Of a stretch of DNA of 64,000 bases, positions 48,295-61,421 are shown one piece after another. Both the position numbers and the translations under genes were made by a program. How positions within the stretch are numbered: the stretch's first letter is position 1; the number at the start of each line of letters is the position of its first letter. The notes beneath the pieces are model-generated. The model was not told where the DNA came from and did not search any database. It worked only from the letters and a program-made list of their open reading frames with translations. The stretch lies in contig MCFL01000033.1 in the NCBI GenBank assembly GCA_002102555.1, positions 186,001 through 250,000 on the forward strand. The letters run 5' to 3'. The DNA comes from Catenaria anguillulae PL171 (lineage: Eukaryota; Blastocladiomycota; Blastocladiomycetes; Blastocladiales; Catenariaceae).

Positions 48295-51200
48295 CTATCT
48301 CGAAAACATTCTTCTCATCACAACGCTATCTCTCCTCCCAACAGGCTTACGCAGAGTAGCCCCATCACCAGCTCGTGAATGCGACCCAGCGGCAAGCATG
48401 AGGCTGCCACGTCGAGAGGTGGCCAGTGAATGACTGGAGCTGGACAAGCTCTCGGACCCGCTCGTGGACGGCCGACTCGAAGTGAGTGCCGCCGTGATCG
48501 GTGCCATTGCCAGCAACGACTGTCGGCGCGAATTGAGCGCTGTTCCCATGGTCTGCCTTGGACCGCTCAGTGGCAACCCGTCAATCACACCGCCAAGTGT
48601 CACGTCGACCGTATCAGGAAGCTCGTCGGGGTCAACCTCGTCTTCTTCCAAAACAAAGCTTGCGTTCTTGCCTCCTCGTACATCAGAACCTTGCGGACCC
48701 TCTGTCATCATTTTCCACACCATATCCGCGTCAAGTCTTGTATGCGGGTGCCGCTGCTCGTTGAGAGCCGATTCTGACGCAACTGCACTTGATGGGGCCG
48801 ATTGTCGTTTCGCGTTGGTCAGGTCGTGTCCGTAAAGGGAACCCGGATACTGGTGACTCTCGAGCTTGTCCATCAGCGACAACTGCCGCAGCACGTTTGC
48901 CCGAGTTCCCAGCTGCTTGATCCTGCGCGACACGACATTTGCCGGTGTATCCCCGTCTGCCGCGGCTGCTGAAGATGCGAGCGAAGGCTGCAATGTGGCC
49001 AGTGCCAGCGCAGTTTCCACGTTTCCGAGAGCACATTCAGTGACTTGGCCCTTGTAATACTTTTCACGAACTCGCCTCAGCTCCTCCCTGGTCTCCGCCG
49101 CAACCACCTCGCACACCTCCGCGTCGCCGCTCAAGCCCGAATCGCTCACGGCGAGCGACGCAACGTGGACGCCAAGCGCAACGAGCGCACGCTCGGCACA
49201 TTCTTGTAAACGCAACTCGTCACGGTGACCACGCGTGTACCACTTGATGAGCAGGGCGCGGGCTCGCTCGCCAAGACTAGCGGCACGTTGGACGGCTGTC
49301 TTTGGTTCGCCTCCCGTTCCGTTGGGACTCAATTGTGGGTCGGCAGCCACATTGACAGAAGATCCATGAGGACTGGCAGTCTTGGCCGCTACGTTTGCAG
49401 CCGAGGTGGCGAGTCGAGGGTTCGACGCTGTGACTGTGGAGCCGGCGGCTAAGGACTCGCCCAATTGATTGCCAATGGATGAACCTGGTCGTGAACGTTG
49501 CATTCGTGGGGATCCTGGGGCAACTGGCAAGGTCGAGTTTGGAGCAAGATGGTTTGAAACAGCGGTCGGTCCAGGTGGGTTTCCGTTTCCACTCATTGTG
49601 GAAGTTGCTCCAGTACCAGTTGAACCCATTCCCGTAGCGGCAAATGTCCGCACATGCTCATCACACGCGTTGACAAACACCACTATCGTATCGCAGCCCG
49701 ACTCTTTGACCTGGGACATGAGCTCATGATCCAAAAAGTTGAGGAGCAGATTAAAAATCTCGAATGCAATCTTGGGGCCAGTAGCGACTGTACTCAGGGC
49801 TGAAGAATTGCACATTGGCAAGTGTAAATGTCAAAGTGAAAAATGACTGCTAAGCCAAAGGGAGGAATGTGCGACAGACCTTTGACAGAGCATGCACGGA
49901 CATTTGGCTCGGAATCCGTCAGCTTGTTGAGCAGCTCCTTGACCAGCTTCGAGTGCGACAGTCCAATCGCGTGAGCCGTCTATGTTCACATGCCAATACG
50001 ACAAGGTTGTCAGTCATTCGCTTGAACGAGCGCAGAATGTCGACAGAGGATCGTCAATTAGTATTGTACCAAACACGCCTCTGCACGAACAGATGCGTAG
50101 TCGTCGCCAAACACCTCGAGGAACGGTTCCCACATGTCCACAGTGACCATTTTGATTATCGACATGATCTTGAGCGCCATTTGCCTACCACCCAGACCCG
50201 CATCGCGTAGCAACCCACTGGCATGGTTCAACAGCAGCGGAACCAGGTCGAATTCCGCCACGACTTGACTGCACTGGTCGCGCAAAGACAGGTCCCAATC
50301 ACTGATCATCATGATGACAATGCGCACCAAGCAGTCTCGCAACTGCTCCTCCTCTTTGGTCAATGATACTGGCGCCAGACATCCGTCGCTGTCACTTCCA
50401 TCGGAACTAGAGCCGTCTCCTCGTCCGTTGCGGAAACGGAGTCCAACGATCCAGACTCTTACCTGCCTGTTGTTGCTGCTGTTGCCCCACCGCCACGACC
50501 GCGTCATACTTGTCCCCTCCATCCGGCACAACCAGCTTGGGCTCACCCACCACGTTTTTGCGATACTCGTTGGGGTACTTTTCCCTCCAAGTTGCCGCGA
50601 CCTGCGCAACGACCATCACGGCGTCTGATCGCACCGCGGGATTTGAATGCACGAGCAACGGGTACACAACCTGCAACACGTCGTGCATGCGCTCTGGCTC
50701 TGCGGATGACAAGGCCTCGATGGCGACTTGGCGCGCACGCTTGTCGACTTCGCCGAGTTGACGTGCGAGAAACGCCACCATGCGTGAATCGGTTTGGTGG
50801 CCGAGGTGCGAGAGCGCGGCGGCTGCGAGTCGCTGATCCGTGACCGTGTTGTTGCAAAGCATGTCAAAGAAGACGATTTGACACTGTGGTATGATTTGGG
50901 GAGGGATGTGGCCCTTGGATGCGATCCAAGCCAATCGTGCAGCGTTTTGTGCCAATGGTGGGTAGTTGAGCGCCAGGGCCCATTCGAGCGGGTCTGTCAG
51001 CGAGCGAGGCAAGTGCGCATGAGTCGATCCGCCGCGAGGAGTGGGAGGCAATGTCACTGGGAGGGCGGTAAGCTCCAGTCGGTGGATGGTATTGGCAATT
51101 TCGTCGAGTGTCAGCGAGGTTGGAAAGTTTGGGAGATTGCCCGTGCGATACTTGGCTCCCATAGATTTCACTGCCATTGTGCGGAACGCATGATGAGAAA

Positions 51201-53702
51201 TACCGTGTGTCAGTTGGCTAGCGGTTGTGACAACTCCCACAGTATGGTGCGTACCAGTCGCCATGAAGGCCGATGCCTCAATGCAATACTTAGCTGGGAA
51301 CTCATGGTCTGGGCCGATCAAAGCATTCTTTTGCTGCAACCGCTTGAATGATCCCGTCTACACTCGATGGCTCACCTTTGTGAGTCGTGACTCAACAGCG
51401 CCTGTCAAGGCAACTTCCTGTACCGAATCTGAAGTACGCCTACTCTTCCAGCCGCCGTCGTCGTCGTCACCTTCATCGCCCTCAATGTACCCTAACCTAA
51501 CCACCGCCTCTGCAGCCTTTGCAGCCGCCTTGACCGCCGCCACCACAGCCGCGCCAGCACCAAACTCATGCACCACCGACCTCCGCCGTGCAGCATGACT
51601 GGCCGTGGCCAAGTCGGCAAGACTTGCGACGGTCGAGCTGGCCAGGCTCCACGATTCGCCTTCGGTTTCCGCCTGTTGCTTCTTGACTGCGTTCGCTACT
51701 GCTCGGAGCCCGCCGCTGCCAGCAGAGGTTGTCGTCGATGGTAACGCATGAATCGGTCGTGCAGGACGGTCAATTACGTACACGCTCCCAGGCGTATGGT
51801 TGCGTAACGGGCGGTCGAGGGCTTCGGGAGCGGTGAGAATGGATTCGGCGCGCGAGCGGGCAATGGGAACAGCCGACTTGTCGACAACGACGGCTGGGGG
51901 TGGGACCACGGGGGCCGCGAGCGTGATGGACGGTTGTTGGCGTGATGCTTGTGCGACGTAGGCGGGTCAACGGAGGGGTTGAGTGGAGGAAGAGGTCGAG
52001 AATCGAATGTCAAGTCTTCGAGAGAGGCCATTTGTGAAGTCGACAAGTCATGGACAGTGGCCAAGCTAGGTGACGGGGCCCGATGAGGAGCAGCTGTAAC
52101 TGTGCTCGCGGAATTGAGTGCCGACTGGGATCGAGTGCCTGTTACCTCATCGGTCTCTCCATCCTCCTCAATCACTTCTGCTCCAGCTAAATGGACAACC
52201 GATTGCTTGGCCATGGAGGTCCTACCCACCTGTCCAGGTGCCAGCGCCAACGAGGAACTCGATACGGACACGCTCCCGCCGCTTGCAGCAGCCCCGACGA
52301 GCGACTCGAGCATGACCTTGCTCGCATGCCACTTTTCCGTAATCTTAACGGGAGCGCGAATAATGCGATTGATATTCTTCCTTCTGTTTGCATCCGCCAA
52401 TGGCGTCGCCACGACGGCTGCCCGAGACGCCACATCGTCTAGCGAATCCTCGTGCTTGTTCCGGCCGTGATCCGGTCCAGATGCGTGGCTGCCTGTGAGA
52501 ATGCGTACGAGTCCCTGGGACTCGCGGCCGTCAAGTAGAACGTTGACATCAAAACGAGTGAGGCTGGTCGTTGCAGATGCAGAGCGTGATGTCGGGAGCG
52601 AAGCAGATGGCGTGCGTTTGCGTGTCGAGAGATGGCGACCACCATGGTGAGTCGAGGACAGGAGCTGGTCGAGTTCGGCGGTCGTTGTTCCACATAGAAC
52701 GCGGACAATTTCGCCGTCGACTGGGTTGCCTGAACTGTTGCCATTGTTCGTATTGGCGGGGGTGTACTTGAAGCATCTTGCTCGTTTCGGCGGCAACCAT
52801 ACCCTTGGCCTTGGCGTTTGGCGCTGGGTACTTGTTCGCGACAGCGTCAGCGATTCGTCGAGCAAGAATCCAGGCGACACGGTTCCCTGGCGCGTAGTGC
52901 CGGATCGTTGGCCGGTGGTCGAGGCGGCTGTGATTCGGCGGAGTACTTTGCGCGCTGCGGCAGAAGACATTCGTGCACAGGGAGCGGCGGTGGAGGTGCC
53001 GGGTTGTGGCGTTGATGTTGCGGGAATGATCCCAACGAGTCATGGGAATGGATGCGGGATGGGGAAGCGCTCGAAGATGAGGACAGTGGCTCTTCATCCG
53101 GGTCGTTATCTAGATCTGGGCTAGTCTCTTGAAAGTGGGCAATTCGATGATGACTGGCCAAGGTTGGCGAATCAAAGTCGGCGGACAAGTTGGGAATGTG
53201 CATTGGAATCCGAGCGACTGACGCTTGCTCGTCTGGTTGGATTGATGAACCTGCGACCGCGGCCCAGATTGAGCGTCTATTTGCCTCAACGTCGAGCTCG
53301 AAATAGGTGAGGTAACCGATTCTTGGGTTGATTCTGCCTGCGACATTTCCCTTAGTCGCGACATTGGCTTGCCAATTGCTTCCTCCTTGTTGGCGGCCCA
53401 ACTCTCCTGTGCTCATTGGCCAGCGCAGCCGTTGACGGTCGCGACCCTCTCTTAACATCTGCCGCAAACATGAGCTCAATCTGCTGCTGCCCGGTTCCAT
53501 GGTCAACTGGTGATCGGACACCCCTCCGTGCCCTCTCGACTCTCTCATCCCTCTCAATCCGCTTTTCCAACTCATCCACATCCCTTAATTTGCGCACATA
53601 CTCCATGGGATCTTCATTTTCGGCATCAACACCCACTCGCCGCCTGAAGCCCGATTGTGATCCTCGGCGCAGCCACCGCCAAACTGCCGCCGCGGCCTTC
53701 AT
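48295..53702 (-). CDS. Large HEAT-repeat protein of unknown function
   Basis: The likely start is ATG 53702 (MKAAAAVWRWLRRGSQSGFR), followed by a charged helix (MEYVRKLRDVDELEKRIERD) and a long Ser/Thr/Pro-rich middle (about 53300-51400). From 51340 helical repeats appear: KYCIEASAFMATG, HAFRTMAVKSMG, LAQNAARLAWIASKG, DQRLAAAALSHLG, DKRARQVAIEALSS, SNPAVRSDAVMVVAQ, MALKIMSIIKMVTVD and YASVRAEACLVQY, the alternating helix pattern of HEAT repeats. The C-terminus is again disordered with a Ser-rich, basic end (RRDSVVMRRMFSR). I do not recognise the family; a scaffold role is inferred. Several introns are needed and were not all placed. Confidence 0.5.
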
Positions 53703-56106
<2,404 letters not shown>

Positions 56107-57180
56107 GGTGAAAAGTGTGTATGGGGAGGTTGGAGGTTGACTTAGGGAAAGAAGTGCGGAGAGAGCGGCGAGTGGCGACAAGCGGGTCAAGGGGGGATAC
56201 GCGCAGCTAAGAGTCCGTTCAGAGAGAAGAAGAAGGGCGTCGTGTTGTGTTGTTGTGTTGTGTTGATGCTGCGATGGTCTGATGTGACCGAAAATCTTCT
56301 GTCAGCCCGGTCCGCCCAAAAAAAAAACCGACAAAAAGCTCGAGTGGGCGTTCTGATCCCGCATTTCCGACTGGGCTTTGTGCGGAATTTTCGGGACCTA
56401 CGCGTTTCCTTCTACCGCAGCGAACCACTCACTGCCTCATGCTGATGACGGTCCAATCTCAACGCCGCCTCCGTCTCCTCGAGTCTACCCTATCCTACCT
56501 CTGCTCGGCAATGGCCTTGGTATTTCAGTGCAAGCCGGCAGGGCGCGGGCAGCCTCCATCGTGCTCATTTTAGCCGATTTCTGTCCTGATCCCTGATCAC
56601 ACAGGCAAACGCGTCCCCTTGCACTTTTTGGGAAAGCAACGCTGATAATGGCCCATAAACGTGACCGCCCGCCAATCATCACCCAGGCAACATGGAAGGC
56701 CAGTTTTTCAGCAGATTTCATGAAATTGCGCAGGCACCCCGCTCCACCACGGGGAAATGAACACGTGGTCCCCAACAATGCGAGCTTGGATGCAAGCCTC
56801 AGGTGGCTTTGTCAGGTGAATGACGGCGCAGCACCTGCTGTCAAGACCAGAGAGAGGCCTCGATTCGCAACGTGTCTCCGCAAGCGACTCGAGCTGAGCA
56901 AGATATCCTCAAAGAAGACAGTGGCAGAAGACTCGAACGTGGACTTGGTCGCTTCCACACCCGACCCGCTGTGATGCCTGTACGACTCTGATGCACACTG
57001 ATTTGCTTCCATGATGCCAAACACGTACGCCGAAACAGCCTCCGTTCCAGAAAAATGTTTCCATGATCCGGCCTGATCACTTTTTGGAGCTAAGAACATC
57101 TTCCATTTATGTTCCACCGTCCATCAGTCGCGCAATGCAGAATTCTCTCCAGCTCAACCGACTCTTGGCATCGTCGCACA
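56107..57180. promoter_or_regulatory. Divergent intergenic region, calmodulin and RCC1-like gene
   Basis: About 1.1 kb holding the calmodulin 5' region and the promoter of the RCC1-like gene. A short GTTGT repeat lies near 56242-56265. No gene recognised. Confidence 0.4.
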
Positions 57181-58272
57181 ATGAATCCGCCCCACTCGAT
57201 CGTTGCACTCATTGGCGCCACCGCCGTCCACCGACACGACGGCCGCTGGGTATTCAAGGGCCGTGATCCAGTCACTGGGCGTTGCCAATCGTTGGCTGCT
57301 GGCAGCCAAGACGAATGGGTGACACTTGGCCTGCCGCCAGTTGACGAGACCGATGTGCAGCACACAGTCAAGAGCGCGGCAGACGATGATGAGGAGCGAT
57401 TGCTTGCTGTGTGCTCCAACACGCTGCTCGTGTCCAACTTGCGCACCTGCTTGTGGGCAAAGGGCAAGTGGCGGTCGGTTTGGATGCGGCCACCGGAGGG
57501 TACCCGTGGTGGACAAGTTCAGGCGGCGGCCGCATGTGTGGCCATGGACAAGGTGCACGTAGCACTGGTTGTTGGTGCGAGTTTTTTTTTTTTTTTTTTT
57601 AAATCTCGGGCCTATGTGGAGTGTGTGTCGCTGACACGTTGCAAACTCAACGCAGGCTCATCCAACACACTTGTCACGACCTCGTTCCCATTCACCCCGA
57701 CATTCCCACCACCGCTAACGCTTCCGCCGACCTCCTGGACCGCCTGGCATGACCTCGGCCAATGTACCGCACTCACCGCAAGCCCGAGTGCCTGTTTTGC
57801 CGCCATTTTGACCACCCCGTACTCGTCATCGCTCTGCACCTGGGGCATGAACAACGCGGGCCAGCTGGGTCTTGGGACAGTCACAGTTGGTGAGAACGAG
57901 CACAGCGCGTGGCACGCAACACCCCTAGTTCCGGATGCGCTGGATGGATTGGACGCAAAGTGTGTGCATTTAACCAGTGGAGCGGCGTGTGTGATTGTAG
58001 ATGCATGTGTGATGGTGTGGGGATCGAGGACAGCGGGCGCAGGTGAGGTAGATGTGACTGTGCCGAGTATGCTTGTGGACGAGCCCGTGTGGAGCGAGCG
58101 TGAGGTTGGTGAGGAGGAGTGGGTTCCGACACGGGTGTGGTGTGGGTGGGGCGGGGTGGTTGTGCGAATGGAGAGGGAGGGGGACGCTGATGAAGCGGGG
58201 GTGTTGGTTGGGTATGGAGAGGCCAAGGCGGTAGAGCGATTGGTAGATGTCATTAAGCACAACACGAAGTGA
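57181..58272 (+). CDS. RCC1-repeat protein
   Basis: Exons 57181-57574 and 57656-58272 give 336 residues. The second exon carries an RCC1 blade signature, CTWGMNNAGQLGLG, with a following CVHLTSGAACVIVDACVMVW that fits the next blade. The N-terminal half has beta-rich segments (LIGATAVHRHDGRWVFKG, LLAVCSNTLLVSNLR) suggesting a partial seven-blade propeller. Length is short for full RCC1, so this is more like the alpha-tubulin-suppressor/RCC1-like class. Function unknown. The intron contains an uninterrupted T19 run. Confidence 0.65.
   Translation: MNPPHSIVALIGATAVHRHDGRWVFKGRDPVTGRCQSLAAGSQDEWVTLGLPPVDETDVQHTVKSAADDDEERLLAVCSNTLLVSNLRTCLWAKGKWRSVWMRPPEGTRGGQVQAAAACVAMDKVHVALVVGASFFFFFFKSRAYVECVSLTRCKLNAGSSNTLVTTSFPFTPTFPPPLTLPPTSWTAWHDLGQCTALTASPSACFAAILTTPYSSSLCTWGMNNAGQLGLGTVTVGENEHSAWHATPLVPDALDGLDAKCVHLTSGAACVIVDACVMVWGSRTAGAGEVDVTVPSMLVDEPVWSEREVGEEEWVPTRVWCGWGGVVVRMEREGDADEAGVLVGYGEAKAVERLVDVIKHNTK
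57582..57600. repeat. T19 homopolymer in an intron
   Basis: Nineteen consecutive T residues just after the 5' splice site of the RCC1-like gene intron. Confidence 0.9.
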
Positions 58273-58477
58273 GTTCCGTGACAAAATGTTGGTCCAGACA
58301 TGGATCGGACACGATGAACCAATCGATGAGTCAGACAACTGACAAATCACAACTTCAACGTCTTCAAGTCATCCGTACACTCGCACACATATCCATAAAG
58401 TACACCAAGAAACCCACTTCCTCACCAATACACTCTTCGAAACAGAAACATTCACCACGCCCATCACACTTGCCACT

Positions 58478-59586
58478 ATGGACTGCGACTGCACCAACCA
58501 TCAACACGACCATCACCCAGCTCCCATCGCGGACCCGATAACTGATAGCGCGGGAGTCATTTCTCTGGCTATTTCCTTCCAACGCCGCCAATTCGATCTC
58601 GATGGCATCGATCCAGGATCCACAACCGTTCTTCACGTCAAGGAATCCGTCGCCGAATGGTCCGGAATCCCGATTGACGGCCAAAAGCTCGTGTTCAAGG
58701 GCAAAATACTCGCCAACGATGCCACACTGGCCAATGTCGGGCTGGTTGCCGCCACGACTCCCGGCGACCAAAAGACCTACAAGCTCATGCTCACTGGCTC
58801 GTCGTCGGCCGACGTGCAAAAGATCCAGAACTTGCGTGTGCGCCAGCCTTTCAAGCCGCCCGCGTACACCCCCGTGGCAGCAGCGCGTGCCCAGCCAAGA
58901 GACTTGGCGAGCATATCGGGCGAGCACCAGTATACTTTCCACGAGATTTCTGTGCTGGCGCTTCCAATGGCCGACCAAGCGCGCAGCATTCTTGAGCGGT
59001 TACGTGACGACCAAGGGATTCGTGGGATCATGCAGCAAAACAAGTGGGCTGTAGGCCGGTTGATTGAGCTGTCGCCAACAGGTCCGTGATTTCGCCGCCT
59101 CCCTCTCATTCATTCATTCATTCATTCATTCATTCACATTCGTTTGGTAGAGAATGCTGACTGTGACGATTGCTGCATACATTCACAGAACACACCATCC
59201 TCGGGTACAACCAAAATAAAGGCGCCACTATTGCTCTGCGCTTACGCACATCCGACTTTTCGGGCTTTCGCCACTTTGACTCGATCCGCAAAGTGCTCTT
59301 GCACGAGCTCGCACACATGGTGTGGTCCGAGCATGACGAAAACTTTCATGCGCTCAATCGCAAACTCAACAAGGACTTGGTGGCGTTTGATTGGACTCGA
59401 AGGGGGAACCGGCTCAATGAGGAGGTGTCGAGCGTGTCCGTGTTTGGGCATTCCATATTTGACGACGAGGAAGAGGGAAGCGAGGTGGATGGCGGCGGGT
59501 ATGTGGGTGGAGCGTTTGTGTTGGGTGGGGGGACAGTAAGGGAGGCAGAGGCCGGAGAGCAGTTGAGTGCAGAGAAAGGGCTGTAA
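58478..59586 (+). CDS. UBL-WLM metalloprotease (Wss1/Spartan-related)
   Basis: Exons 58478-59081 and 59189-59586 give 333 residues. The first exon has a ubiquitin-like fold (TTVLHVKESVAEWSGIPIDG, QKLVFKGKILANDATLANVG) and the second a WLM zinc-protease core with HELAHMVWSEHDENFH: two His of HExxH plus a third His after EH. Surrounding blocks (MADQARSILERLRDDQGIRG, LSPTEHTILGYNQNKGATIA) match fungal and plant ubiquitin-WLM proteins. Relatives in yeast (Wss1) cleave DNA-protein crosslinks and SUMO/ubiquitin conjugates. A CATT repeat fills part of the intron. Confidence 0.88.
59107..59136. repeat. CATT tetranucleotide repeat
   Basis: Seven CATT units inside the intron of the UBL-WLM gene. Confidence 0.9.
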
Positions 59587-59824
59587 GAGCGGCGTTGCAA
59601 AGGATGGGCGGCGGTGGTGAGTCGGGCAAGAGAGAGAGTGGACAGAGCTAATGTGAGCAGCTTTCGGGTTGCCCACCACCATGTAAGGGTTTGTGCTGTT
59701 ATCACCCCGTTGCTTTCAATTCAACTTGAACATTCGGTCTGATGATCCACTCGTTCGCTGCTCCACTGCTCCATTTCGACATGTAAATACAATGGATATG
59801 CCCTGTACAGAGGATTTGATCGAG

Positions 59825-60700
59825 TCACAACATGGCGATAACGACGGCCACATGCATAGCAGATATCAGCACGATTCCCGTCACGAAGCCGTACCACCAA
59901 ATGTTCAAGTACTACAATGCCGCAAACACAAGCGGCCACTTAGTAACCCGGCTGGATCGCCTATTGACATGCACTTACGTACGTTTGGCACGTCCACGGG
60001 ACAGCTCAGCGTCTTGCGGTACCAGGCGTCGCGATATCCCACGCTTGCGACGACCAAAGTGGGTTGAAGCTGAACAAACAAGTGATCTGCGCGATGAATC
60101 AAGCCTTCTACGGTTGGGTCGTACATCCAGTCCATGAGCTTGGTCCATGTTGGGTGCGTAAGAGCGGCCGTGGTCAGATCAGGCTGGAGGTGCATCCAGC
60201 GCGATAGAATCTAGATCGAGAAATGCGAGAACCAATGGACGTGAGCTATGTACATGAAGCCGCGTCGGTAAGGGGAAATGCTTGTGCACCTTGATGACGC
60301 CGGTTCGGTTGACATGGCGAAAGTGCTCAAGGTCGGTGAGCGTTTGCGTCAGGTGCTTGAGATCCCATACCTTTTGCAGGGAGGGAGAATGAGACGCCAA
60401 AGACGTGGTACATGTACGATGTAGGACCAAATCACGTACGAGTGCTGGTGCGGTAGAACCCTGTGTGGGAGCAGACGTCGCTCGATGCTCGAGTGAACCA
60501 AGTGCTTGTGATTGGGCTGAGAGTGCCGCTGAGCCCATAGGGTGGACAGGGTCAAGGTGTGAGGACAGTCGTCGTAAATTGACCAAGTGAGACAAAGGGG
60601 AAGAACAATTCACCATGCCAAAACCGACTGATTCCCAAAAGCTCATTGCGGAAAATGCTAACAAAGTCATCGAGGTGGTCCTCAAAGGCTAACAAAAAAC
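59825..60700 (-). CDS. SPX-like domain protein with one C-terminal membrane helix (approximate)
   Basis: Reading the minus strand, AFEDHLDDFVSIFRNELLGI is followed by LKHLTQTLTDLEHFRHVNRT and GVIKVHKHF, which resembles the SPX hallmark (a helix, then L-x-N-x-T-G-F-x-K-I-x-K-K). Further on come LTHPTWTKLMDWMYDPTVEG, LVVASVGYRDAWYRK and a terminal hydrophobic helix FVTGIVLISAMHVAVVIAML. SPX domains bind inositol pyrophosphates in phosphate homeostasis. No VTC catalytic core or EXS domain is present, so it would be a small SPX-membrane protein. Introns and frame borders are uncertain and the start is not fixed. Confidence 0.4.
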
Positions 60701-61421
60701 GCCCGAATCAGCCGATCGGGGAAAGTGGTACCGGCAAATGAAAGGTCGAACCGGAGACAAGTGGATCCTTTGCGATGGGAAGAAGCGACGAAAATGTCCC
60801 ATACGACGATGAATGAAGGCTGAATGAGTGTCTTTGAGTCAGTTGGTAACTATCCGTCGCCGCTCTGATCGTTCAGTGGACGAACCGCCGCTTTGCTCTT
60901 GCCCTGTGGGATTGCAGTGTAGTTGGGCTTGGAGGATGCGGTGCAAGGCTCTTGAGCTCGATCAGGCGCTTTTTGAGAAGGGAATACTTGAGGTACGCAT
61001 GCGACCATTCGGGAACTTGACTTGAGTGCAAATGCTGTGAGAATGTCATGGCTTCATTCTTGTGCGGCAGACTGGCAAGTGCAAATGCCGTTCAGGGTCG
61101 ATGTCGGGTTTGAGATGGGCGGTGCCAGGTCTTTATTCTCATTGCCCCATTGCCGGCGTGGCCCAAACTGGACTCTTTTCACACACGTCTGCAAAGAGCA
61201 AGCGCAGCTGTGTCATGGTTTCTTGCATTGACATGTCTCACCTAACGATATCCCCGCCATTTCAGTGATCTGAAGTGTGATTCTGATCGCGTGTCCGCGA
61301 AAACGTGTTTGGGCCTCACAGCAAAGTTGTCAGTCACAAGGTGCAACGACAGACATCATGGTACATAAACACAATACTATTATGCAAAAAGCCTTGCAGA
61401 TCCATTGCAATCCAAACCTCG
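60701..61421. other. Intergenic, 0.7 kb
   Basis: Upstream part of the SPX-like gene and 3' flank of MMS19. A possible extra 5' exon (ATG near 60803, minus) could not be supported. Confidence 0.35.
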
